DNA of 64,000 nt, from the NCBI RefSeq assembly GCF_019097595.1, contig NC_080723.1, positions 10,595,011 through 10,659,010 on the forward strand, read 5' to 3'. Numbering within the stretch: the stretch's first letter is position 1; each line of letters opens with the position of its first letter. This document shows, one piece after another, positions 35,101 through 48,000 of the stretch. A program made the position numbers and the translations under genes. The stretch is from Hemibagrus wyckioides. Taxonomy: Eukaryota > Chordata > Actinopteri > Siluriformes > Bagridae. The notes beneath the pieces were generated by a model. It saw nothing but the letters and a program-made list of their open reading frames with translations, searched no databases and was not told the origin of the DNA.

Positions 35101-38100
35101 GTGACAGAGAGCACCATGCCCCTTATCCAGTCTCTATGTGCTCTCTCTCACTCTCTCTCTCTCTCTCTTGCTGGATGGTGGTTTTATGCACTATGTGTTA
35201 TGCAGTGTGTGTGTTAGGCAGTGTGTTATGGACTGCGAATGACAGAGTTGCTCTGTTGTTTCTCTCATCTCTTTCCCTCTGTGTGAATTCCACACCTATC
35301 TGTGAAAAGTGCATGCAGTGCAAACTGATGTGCTTGTAAAAGGGATCTGGTATAAAACGGAGCACAATTTAAAGTGCAGTAGTAAAGAGATGTAGAGAAG
35401 TCTTTGATATCAGAATAGTGTCAGCTGCTGGGGACATTCTTTGCCTTTTTTTAAATATTTTTTTTGTTTAGTTGGTGCCACCTACAGTTCAGTATGCAGC
35501 ACAGGATGATGTATACTCTATTTACTGAGAGATATGAGTGTGTTCAAATTGCTTTCTTGTATCAGGAATCAATCCTCCATTTGCGCTAATATTGAACCAT
35601 GCTCTTTTCTAGCTGTTAAGCCGCTCTGTTTGTGTTTCTTAATAAAACACGGTGCCATCAGGCAGATGATTGTGAACAGGGCTGCTAGAGCTGAGTCATG
35701 TCAGCGTGAGTACGACAAAAGGGAGGGGGAGAGAAAAGGAAAGAGACAGTGACATGGATAGAAAGAGAGAGAGAGAGAGTGTGTGTGTACAGAGAAATAA
35801 AAATGGAGAATGGTGAATGAATGGGAAAAGCGAGAGGAAATATGTTGGAGAAAAGAGCGAGTCTGAGAGAGGGAGGGAGGGAGAGGGAGAGAGAGAAAGA
35901 GAGATACAGTGTGATAGTGTTGTAAGAGGAGAGTAGAAGGGAGGGGTGTGCTAACGTGGCTGGGGCGGAGGGGCAGAGCAGACCTGTGAGATCTCTAGGC
36001 TGCGCTCACATGCAGTTGCTTCTGAGCAGACGGAGAATAGGTTTTCTCCCAGGAGAGACTCACGACACATCGCCGTTCCTCTCCGCCAGACGTCCGCACT
36101 GTGCAAGGAGATCCTTCACTTCAGTGACATGTGAGGAAGAGGCTTGATTGAGCACAACAGCAGCAGCCGCAGCAGCAGCAGCAGCATCTTCCTGCCGTTC
36201 ACCCTGGAGGTTTGAGAGTTGATATTTGTCTACAGAAATACCTCACTCCAAAAACCTTGCATCAGTACACAGAGAAAGGCCTGCCACAGGATAGGACACT
36301 GAGGATTTTTTTTTTCCCCAAAGTCGATGAGTTGCTGTCTTCAGCTGCCACGTTCGCAGATCCTACAGGTGGCACTCTGAGCAACTGTTGAGGTGTGTAT
36401 ACCTAGAGCCTGTGGTGATTGTTGCTGCTGCTCATGCGAGTCTCAAAAAGGTGTGAAAGCAAATCAGAAGAACACTCCTAACATCACCAATGAAGATGAC
36501 ACCGATGCAGAAGCTGCTCCAGCTGCCGGCCAATGCTGTGAACATTGTGAAGACAGTGCAGGGGGTAGCACAGGGCCAGGAGGAAGCACGCAGCCCTGTG
36601 CTCACCCCAGATGGTGGGCTGCAGAACTGGTACAGTGCTGTGCAGCCAGAGGAGCTACGCCACCTCCGTACCTCCAGCACAGCCGGAGGAGGAGGAGGAG
36701 GAGGAGATGCAGGAGAGGGGGGAGGCACTCAAGAGGAAGGGCTCCCTAGTGCTCAGACGCAACCCCTGCGGTAAGGACACACACAGATGCACTGAGCATT
36801 GCAGGATCACACACTACACAGGTTCTACACACTACTGCAATTAACTAGAGCTGGACATTTTGAGCGATTGTACAGTCAAGTGTTTACAGACAATGAGCAG
36901 TTCAGTGGTATATAAAGAGTAAAACGAAAACATGTCAATGCAGTTTAAATATTAATGCGCATGTAACTTTAAACTGCAACACAAACCAACATCAGTAGTG
37001 CTGTACAGCTTCATCTCACATAAACTACATAAGGTAAAAAGAATTGCTTTTGGAGCAAAAAGTTTTTATCTACAGTAATCCTTTCCTCTTTCCTCTGGCA
37101 CTTCTACATGGACACTTTCTTCAACTTGTTTTCACAAGGAATCGATTTATTTAATCATCAAATCTCAAAAGACTTCCTCATCACTTTAATGATTATTACA
37201 TAGGGCATAAAAGAACAGCATTAAAAGTCTCACATGGCAGGCACTCATACATTTTAATAAATATTAAATAGCGAGGCGGAGAAAGAGCCACTTGTCTTGT
37301 TTTCTGACAAAGTTTGCAAAGTTCTTAGTTAGTTTTAGAACGCTCGGTTTCATATGAGTTACTCCTAACCAATAAGGACCAGTTTCTTAAACCATTTTCA
37401 ATCTCTTTTCACCTTAACACATAGCGAGGACATGAGGATCTTTTGAACACCAGCCAAAACAGTATTAGTGTGAAATGGGGGAAGGGGGCGGGGCTTTCAG
37501 TTAGCGTCAATTAATATCGTAGATTTTGAAACGCGTGCCCAGATGCTGATTGGCTCATGTGCTGTTTTTATTATATGGAAAAAAGTCAACTATTTTGCTT
37601 CATTTTGGCCTGATAAAGTCTTTTCATTATTTTTTTTGTTTTAGCACATCCCTTACTCACGCCCACAGCCTAAAAATCTGACTCTCATGAGGGAGACAAA
37701 AAACAAGCACCCTAACATAGTGTTTCAGCCATTGGCTAGATGTTTACATAAGCAGTAGTTGACTCTTCGTGCCCATCACTGTTCCTGAAGCAGCACTGCA
37801 GAGGTGCGTTAGTGTGGTGCTGAGGCCAGAGGATTAAAACAAGGCTTCAACAAAGAGTGCATTTCTGTGAGTTTCTCAGTTCGTGCCTGTGTAGTGAGTA
37901 GGTTTGTCACCAGTTTCACCGTCATGATGTAAGCTCAGATGTGTGCCGAAAAATAAGCTGGCTGAATTTATTTAATTTAAATGTGTACAGCAGTTCCATG
38001 TGATTGAATTGAGTCACATAAACACAATTCCTTTTCATTCATCCACCGTGATTTGATCGCATATATTCGAAGCACAGAATAAAACCAAGCAACTCCTGAG

Positions 38101-39842
38101 CTGAGACACGAACGCACAATGCTGGTGTTTCACAACAGACACATTACTGCTGTGCTGTTCTTTCAACCATAAATGTTTCACTTGCTTAAATTTAATATGA
38201 CATCTTGTGAGATTCCAAAATATTAATAGTGCATTAATTGCTCATACTCACTCTACAGCGTTCAATCCACGAATTAAAAAACTTATTTCAATTAAACTTG
38301 ATGTAAGCAACATTTTGTTGAGAAATCTAATAATTTTATGTAAACTAAGCGTACATATGCAAAAATATCCGTTTATTGCATTGCACTTAAAATTTTTCTT
38401 GTTTTTGTTTTTTCCTAAAATAGGAAAATTATCTGCTGATACAAGAAGAGCTGTTTTGAGCTTGAAATATAAAGTAGCAATAATTTATTTAGTATGGAAT
38501 TTTAAAATCTATTTGACTATATTGACTATTTTCACTTGCTAAAATGTTTTTTATTATTATAAAGTATTTTTATTTTATTTTTAATTATTTTTTATTATTA
38601 TTTTTATTTTTACTGTCTGCAACCCCAATTTTCCCCATTTTTCTAAAAACTCTTTGACTGAAATCCACTACTGTAAATCTTATAACTTCATTATGCACAG
38701 CAGCTTTCAAACAGCCAGAACATACTACAGCATTGCTGACCACTATTAAACCAAGCAACAATCTATTTTTGGCTAACAAGCGCTGCACGCTGCCTCGCTA
38801 ATTTCTACCACCTTTCCTCACAGCCACACTCTCTCACCTTTCTTCTTTATTCTGCAGAAAGGTCTCAAAAGTAATGACAAAAATGCCTTTTAAGCAAGAC
38901 GAACAATTCGAGAATTTTGTGTTTGTGTTCTATAGGCTTTTACACTGATGTGTTTATTAGTATTTATTACCACGACAGCGTGAAGCTGCAGTATTTTTAG
39001 ACTAGTTTATGATTCTGTGAAAATGATTTCAAGCCCTAACACCTCTCACACTGAGTATGAAACACTCGGCGAGCGTAAATGTTAAGCTGACCAACACTCC
39101 TGGATAAAAATAATTGTGGATTTAATTGTGGCTCACATGAGCTCATACAGATCTCTCCCTAATTAATAAACTTCCTTGTTCCAGCAAACATTAGAAGTAA
39201 AAAAGGTTTTGTTCTCATTCATCTTGAAGCTGTACTTGTAAGGAATAATTAAGTGTATCTTCTTTACCATACAGCATCTTTTTTTTTTCAATTTTGTCAG
39301 CTTATGAACAAGGTAGCGAGAGATAAAGAAGATAAGTCCTCAACACAAGGTAATAAAGTTAATGAAAATAGATCGGGGAAGAAAGAAAGATGGAGCGGAT
39401 TAATGGAGCTTGGATTCTTTGAGATCAAAGAAGTTCCCATGTTCTTTAGAGAGTCAAAGAAGGAGCTCCGGCTGTTATATCAGCCTGCGTTTCTAAACCT
39501 CAACAGCTTTATCTCATTTAATTGTTAAGTTTTTCTTCTCTTTGTTCGGATCATTAAGAAGAAGGTTGAGCACTCTGTAACTCGATGAGTGACAGACTCC
39601 ACAGTGACCGAAGAATCCAGGATTATTATCAGTAATCTGACTCTGTGGGCCGTGTGGCTGTCGGGTCGTGTGACAAGTGTGTGACGTCTTGGAGCGTTGA
39701 ATTATGCATGGATCTAATTACACCAGACCAGGAAGCAGGTGAAGCCATGAACAGAGAGTAGCTCGATAAATTTGAGACTTGTGATGTTTTCTTATCAGCC
39801 TCACTGCCGGCAAAAAAAGAGAAGATCATCTTTCAAGTTTTT

Positions 39843-39895
<53 letters not shown>

Positions 39896-42800
39896 GTCAC
39901 CACACTGAGTTATCATCTTTTTTATTCTTATCCACTTTTTTTCATGTTGTTCTGGGTTTTTTTTCCAGCTCTCAAAATGTGAACACTTTTCAGTTTAGCT
40001 GCAGTGCGATGAATGAGCTCTTGCCTTTGAAAGCTTTTTTTTTCTTCTGTGTGCGTGTCCGTAATTTTGCTGTCTGCTTAAAAACACTGGTGTCAATGGA
40101 TTTGAATAAAACCATTTCGATGCTTTTATCAGGTTCGATTCAGAAAGCTACTTGAATTCAGTTGGAATATTTACCTCTGACATTCTGAGTAGAAAAAAAA
40201 AACATTTCCATCCAGCTCACAATTTCAACCCTGAAAGACGAAGAGTTTTTATCTGTTCATCCATTTTCAGTATTTATCCTACACAGCATCATGAGGAACC
40301 TGGAGTCTACCCCAGGGGACTCAGGGGTACAAAGCAGGCGACACCATAGCCATGGTACCAACCCAACACAAGGCACAATCACACACACACTTGCACACTA
40401 CAACACATTTCTTTGGACTGGGGAGGAAACTGGAGAACCCTGAGGAAACCCCTGAACATGCAAATTCCACACACACACACACACACAGAGCAGAGACCCC
40501 CAGCCCCGGAGGTGTGATCAAATGTGATAACGACTAATGTCAACATGGCATGGCAATGCTCATAATGCAAAGTAAAAACAAGAAATATAGCAAAAGTACT
40601 AAGCCTTAGATTTCTGCATGCGACTGCATGTTTTTTGCATTTGTTTTATGTTTGTTTCAGCATCATACCAGACCCCTTTTTCTATATTCTTTATTCTACA
40701 TTAACAATAAATGAAGCACTAACAAATTGACTTTTCTTAAACATTTTAAAAGCTGTGTGATTTTTTAATTAATCACACCAACGCTAAACACCTCTAAAAC
40801 AACAGAAGAGCTGTTACTCCCTAAAGTATCAGGAAATAATAGATTTAATATGTAAAAATAATTTGGAATGACATCTTTGTTTTCGCTTTGTTTACAGAGG
40901 TGAGCTTGATACTATACAAAAGCTCAATTTCCATTAAGTCTCTGTTTGTTTTTACCAACATCTGAGACAGAGAATATGACGTGACATGATTCCACAAGAT
41001 TAATATGGTTTTTATTCGCATTTTTTCCACATGAATGTTTTGAGGTGTTAATAAATAGTATTACATACATGTAAATTGCTTGTAACTAATGAAAATCTCA
41101 GCTAGATGATGCCGCTAATGATAAAAATGTTTGACTTATTCTTGATTTCCAGATTTTAAACTGTTATAAATGATTTTCTCTGTCAGTCAGAACAGAGCTG
41201 AATTGTATTTTCTGAACGGTTATTAGGGAGAAAAGTGAAATACCTGGCTCTGGAAGGACACCTTTTGTAGTGAAAGTTTATTGCCTTTGACGTATTTTAG
41301 TCATAACACTGTCAGATACGTTTAAACTCAATTCCAGGAATCTCTTCAGTTTCTCACTGAGATAAACTGGGATTAAGAGGATCCTGATCACCACTTCAGC
41401 TTAGACTTGCATTTCTTTCTCTGTCAGAAAATATGTGTGTGTGTGTGTGTGTGGAGTAAACCTGACAGGGTGCAGCAGCTCATGACTGCTGGATCCTCAC
41501 AGTGAAGTGTTCAGTTGTTCCTTAGTCACGACATGACACACACACACAAACACACACACACCTTATTCTAAGGTAGAAGCCAGGAGTGTTAACTGAAGCA
41601 TGGAGTCATGGCTGAAACAACGACCCCAGCTGAGCAGAATCTCTCTCTCTCTCTCCCTCTCACACACACACAAACAAGAACTTACTTTGACATGCGAAGA
41701 AACGTATGAGTGACGTCATATACTTTCATTCCTCAGAAATCCAAAGCACTGTGAGATTTCACACAAATTCTATATTATACATTTTATAAATATAAACATC
41801 CATGATTATTTACATATAACTGCACAGTCCTGGTGTGTTTTTTCACTTATCCCACAGTGATCTGACAACATTTACACTGTTTATTAATGAAAACTTTGCA
41901 TGTGTGAATGATTTATAGTTAGATTTATTGTTGTGGTTTATCAAAGAGACAAATTACTTCCTGTTACACTTTATAGAACAATCATTCCCTCTTCGTCATC
42001 ATCATCATCATCTCTCTCTCTGTGTTGGGAAAATCTTGCAAAGCGCTGACTTTTACGAAACGCTGACACTCAAGACTCATGTTTTTAAATCCATTTATTA
42101 TTTGTTGTGTGTCTGTGGTACACATGCAGCTGTTACTATAGAAACACATTAGAACAAATGCTTTAATATTAACAACTGGAACAAAATGCGCAAAAACCTT
42201 CCAAAATCATTCGTTTATACTGATAAAAACGGTTATAAAATATTGAATTAACTTTTCAGTCTTTCCATTTTCAAAAGTAATTGGACAGTTGACTGATAAG
42301 CAGTTTCAGGTCAGGTGTGGCCTGTTCCCTTTTTATTCATTATAAATTAAGGAGATTGAAAGTCTGGGGTTGATACCGCGTGTAGAATTTGCATATGGTA
42401 GCTGCACATGGGAATGCTCACTACGCTTTCCAAAGAGGCGCTGATGCAAGCAGAAGAGGTGAAAAAAACAAAACAGAACTAGGAGAGATAGCAGAAACAT
42501 CAGGAGCAGCTACACTTGGTACATTCTTAAAAAGAAGGGATATACTGCCAAGTTCAGCAACACCAAAATGATTGGAAGACAAGTAAAGTAAAGTAAATAA
42601 GTGCAGAACTAATTGCTTGGAAAACCCCTTTACAACATCTAGCCAAGTCAAGAGCACTCACGAGGAGGAGGGAGTATCATCAAGTCTACAGGACTGCCAG
42701 TGGAAGTGGGTCAGTGGTGTTTATTGATTGTGTGACTACTGATAGAAGGAGCAAGATGAATTGTGAAGTGTACGGAGCTGTACTTTCTGCTCAGATTCAT

Positions 42801-44976
42801 GACGGACGCTACTTCACAGTACAGATTAATAGTGACTCAAAACATACCAAAAAAAGAGCTTTTTAAGACAAAGAAATGAAATGGTTTTAAAGAACAGAGT
42901 CAGTCACTTGACCCCCCTCACATCTAAGCATGCTTTTCACTTCCTGAAGATAAAACTGAAGACAGAAAAAAAACACAAACAAGCAGTTGCAAAAGGCGGC
43001 TGTAGTAAAAGCATCTCAAGAGAGGAGACTCAGCATTTGGTGATGTCTATGGCTTCAAGGCAGTCATTGACCTTGAAAGGGGTTGCATCCAAGTGTGAAA
43101 AATAATTAATCCTTATATTTAGAATTATGTTAATTTGTCCAATTACTTTTGAGCATGTGAAAATTACTTCATGTTAAATCCATTGTGGTGCACAGAGCCA
43201 AAATCCTGAGAATCGTGTCACTGTCCAAACACTTATGGACCTGAGTGTATATTAAACCATGTCAGAGAGAGACTGAACCACGAAAGAGAGAGAGAGAGGA
43301 GAGCATGTTGTGCCCAGTTCCTCCTCATCATTTTCCTGCCATCCCTTCACAACTGTGAAAAGCCAAAGAATTTATTCACTTCACCTTATTGCTTTCTGCG
43401 TTGCTGTGGAAACAACAGCTGTGCGGAAGCAAGATGTGTCATGTGTTAACACAGGCGTTTGCAACAATAACGGATTGACAAGAGTCAAGGGGAAATGTTT
43501 TTAATTAGCTTTTTATGTCATTTCGATCAATTCATGATTTAGTGCTCGGGCGGTAGACCACTCATGGACTTGAGTGTGGCTGGAAAAGTTGTCATTACTC
43601 ATTTTAGTGTGTGGTCACAGAAAAAAGTGACTGAAAGACAGACATAACTTGATATGGACAGCTAAGGAGTGCTTTTATTATATTCTAATCCTCCTGTATT
43701 TTTGTATGGCCAACGCAACATAGGTGTGGGATATAATATACACTGCTCAAAAAAAATAAAGGAACACTGAAAGCACATTAGATCAAAATGGGAAAAAATA
43801 TCATGCTGGATATCTATACTGATATGTACTGGGTAATGTTTGATGGAAATGAAAATTATTAACCTACACAAGGTTGAATTCAAAGGCACCCTGAAAATCA
43901 GAGCGAAAAAATGATGCAGCAGGCTAGTCCATTGTGCTCAAATTTCATTACAGCAACTCAAAATGGTACTCAGTATTTTGTATGGCCCCCACGTGTTTGT
44001 ACGCATGCCTGACAACGTCGGGGAATACTCCTAATTGGATGACGGATGGTGTCCTGGGGTATTTCCTCCCAGATCTGGACCAGGGCATCACTGAGCTCCT
44101 GGACAGTCTGAGGTGCAACCTGGCAGCGTCGGATGGACTGAAACATAACGTCCCAGTGGTGTTCTATTGGATTTAGGTCAGGCGAGCGTGGGGGCCATTC
44201 AATGGTATCAGTTCCTTCATCTTCCAGGAACTGCCTGCATACTCTCTCCACATGTGGCCGGGCATTGTCGAGCACCAGGAGGAACCAAGGACCCACTGCA
44301 CAAGTGTAGTGTCTGACAATGGGTCCAAGGATTTCATCCTGAAACCTAATGGCAGTCAGGGTGCCATTGTCTAGCCTGTAGAGGTCTGTGCGTCCCTCCA
44401 TGGATATGCAGACCGACATCGACCCACCACCGAACCAGTCATGCTGAACGATGTTACAGGCAGTGTAACGTTCTCAACGGTTTCTCCAGACCCTTTCACT
44501 TTTGTCACATGTGCTCAGGGTGAACCTGCTCTCATCTGTGAAAAGCAGAGGGTGCCAGTGGCGGACCTGGCAATTCTGGTGTTCAATGGCAAATGCCAGT
44601 TGAGCTCCACAGTGCCAGGTAGTGAGCACAGGGCCCACAAACGGACGTTGGGCCCTCAAGCCACCCTCATAAAGTCTGTTTCTGATTGTTTGGTCAGAGA
44701 CATTCACACCAGTGGCCTGCTGGAGTGGGGGCTCTGACAGTGCTCATCCTGTTCCTCCTAGCACAATGGAGCAGATACCGGTCCTGCTGAAGGGTTAAGG
44801 ACCTTTTACCAAAGCAGCTGAAACTGATTAACAGCCCCCTCTGCTACTTAACTGACCAGATCAATATCCCAGGAGTTTAACTGACTTGACGCTATACTCT
44901 GATTAAAAAGTGTTTAATTTTTTTGAGCAGTATATATTACACTTGAGTTAAATTAATGTTTCCTAGTTATTCCTCT

Positions 44977-45019
<43 letters not shown>

Positions 45020-48000
45020 TCTTGCTGCACTGTGATAAAATAACTAGGTCATATATCATTTTTTTTCATAGCCTTTTCCACGATGCTCTGCAGTTGCTCA
45101 GAAGGGGAACTGAAGTATAATTAGGATAGACAGAATGAAAACGAGGCCTCAGATGATATGATGATCAGTCATGAAGTTTCCTCACCTAATAATCTGATGC
45201 TGGTGTAAACAGTGGTGTAATCCATTTCCTCCAGGATAGCATGTGGAGGATCGAGTGCTGATACTGTAATTCAGCATGTGTCAATCCTGCAGTAGGTTCT
45301 TTTCCATACTCTAACAGCTTGTCTCAGCAGGGGGCTTGTTATTTAGTCAAATCAGGTGTGTTCAGCGGCTTTTCTGATTCTTGTCTCATGAGAGTTATAC
45401 ATCTTGGGGAGTGTGCGTCATCCTCTGGATCCTTTCTGTGAGCAACTGTGGAAGCCCTCACACATGCTCTATAGATAATGACAGCTATTAAAAGTAAAAA
45501 AGCAGCTGGTTGTGTATTTTTTCTTCTCTGATCAGTGCTAGTCTGTATATATATTCATATATTCCCTATTTCATTCATCATCTGTAAACGCTGGTCAGAT
45601 TCACACGCATTCACACACTCGTTTGAATATAGAGGCGAGTTAGCATAGCCATTGTGTTTTTGTGGGGTGGGAGGAAACTGACTCAGACAAAGTACAGAAA
45701 ACTTTAGCTAGCTGTGATCACTGGCCAGCAAGATCACCACCAACCAGCACAGATCAGCTGAAATGAATGAAATGCTAACATCTGTCCTGTTGCTCTGGCT
45801 AATCCAAACCAAATGTATGTTAATATGAAGAACAGGGCATAATGTGACATTGCCATGACAACAAAAAGCGTGTAATTACTCCTTGTACTGTACCAAGACG
45901 CTAACATTAGATCAGCTGCTGTGGTTAGTTGAGGCTTCAGTTACACACCAGTTTAGTAAAACACACTGAACAGAAGGTGAGAGGAAGGAAATTTCTTCTG
46001 CTTCTTGTGCTGCTTCAGAATAGAAACTTCTCAGTTAGTTTTAAACTTTTTAATGGAAGTTTAATTAGTAGTTGAGAAAAGCAGCCAAGAAAGCCTCAGC
46101 ATATGTGGAGACATCTTCTTCCTCATGAAGCAGTTTGGTGGAAAGCCAAGGGTGGGTGATATAGTTTTTATATAATAAACAAGAGGATCTAAATGTCTTA
46201 CTTTATAGTCTTAATGTCTTTCACTGCTTTTCTAAAATGTTGAATCAAAGAGTAAGTGTGTCTAAGCCTTTTTTCCCTTTTCCAGTTTTCCTCTTACTTT
46301 GATCTCGTCCAGTTTGCATCCATCAGCCAGGCCTCTCTTATCATATGATGGCTACCAACCGAGTGAACACATGCTTCCTCTGAGTCAACTGCATGTTTTC
46401 AGACTGCTGCATTACAGAGCAGTATCACACACAGAGGATAGCGCTATCTGCTTCCTGTCTACTCACAGACGCCCATGATTGGCAAGAATCGCTGTGATTA
46501 CACCATCCCCTAGACCCTGAGCGTGTGTCCAGTTTTGGTGTGCGTCATATTCAATAAAGCGAACACATTTTATGTTGCATGAAATTGTGGTGAATAAATC
46601 TGGTGATGAAAGGAAGTTATTTTCTCCTTCAGCATGCTGCAGTCAGACAGACAGCCTCCACAGACAGACTGCAGAGGTAAAACAGGAAGTAGAAGGTAGC
46701 ACTCTTCTTACTTAGGTAACCTACCGAGGACAGTTTTAGTTTTTGGTCCTCTGATGTTAAGAAGTCTCTCTTTCTTATAATGTGTTGTTTGTTTTTGTTT
46801 GTCAAGTCCAGGGTTAATGGCTCCATTCAGCACCTGCTTGTTGCTAATGCACTGACTCGGATACGGTTGCTATAGAAACTTTTCTCAGAATGCAGCTACT
46901 AGAATAGTCCAAGTAGAGTTGCTATAGCTTTGGCGTGACAAAATTCTCAAGGAAGCTCTGACATGCTGTGGCCTTGATTACATCTGCTGAGAAAAGTGAA
47001 TATAGAAAGCTAGTTTCTCTTTTATGTTATATTTTTCACCCAAGGGCCAAACATATGCTTCAGGAGCTTTCTGCTATTTGAGAATTAGTATAGCAGGAAA
47101 TATCTGAAAAATCCTAATTTCAGTTTGCACTACAGACCACTTTTATGGAGCTTTGGATTCATTTTATCTTAAAATTTCTAAAAAATAAAAGTATTTAGGT
47201 TTGGAGTTTGATGAGTTCAGATCTTCAGCTCACTTTCTTATCTTTTCTTCATCTCTTTTTGTCTTTCCTCCACCCATCTCTCTTTCCTCACTCCATCTCG
47301 CTTTCTCTCTCTCTCTCTCTCTCTCTCGACATGATTTTAGACAGTCATGATCCATGCTGGTTCTGGCTATTAATCACCGACCACAAATAATATGATGATG
47401 TTTTTAGGTGTCTTTTAGATGTCTTCTTGTCTGCTTTTTCTGTTAGCACATATATTTCTTTTACGACATATTAGACTGTGTTCTGTGTGTCTTTGATAGA
47501 TGTTGGTGGCTGACAAATTAAAGGAAAAGCTGTGGTAACTTAGTGAGCTGAACTGAACTATGGTAGCTCAGTGGTTAAGACTTTGGACTACTGATTAGGT
47601 CATAAATTCAAATCCCAGCACTGCCAATCTGCCACTGCTGGGCCCCTGTGCCCTCATGTATAAATGAGATAAATGTAAGTCATTCTGGATAAACACGTCT
47701 GCCAAATGCAGCACATGTAAAAAAAACAAAACAAACAGTTTCTTCTGTAAGTGTGCTCTGGCTCTGGAACTGTATTCGAGATATGAACACTACATTTTCC
47801 TTAAATACTTCAGTCCAAAACCTCCTGCAGGTGTTTAGCTGAGTTGAGGTCTGCTAACTGTGAACTGTGAACTTAGCATATAATTCTCATCCTCATCAAC
47901 TGAGCGCTCGTGTCCTGTGCATGGGGCTGAAGTCATCCTGGACGACATGCCTGGCATGATAGAAGTGATTCCTAGGATAACGAAGATCAGAGTAACTTTA

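Noticed and set aside
36393..36749. 118-codon Cys/Arg-rich frame overlapping the candidate exon
   Set aside because: It is a shifted reading of the same exon. Its composition (poly-Arg from GGA repeats) and start context are poorer than those of the 36490 frame.
47560..47640. tRNA gene
   Set aside because: A and B boxes are present, but the anticodon arm and acceptor pairing are lost and an L2-type tail follows, as in a SINE relic.
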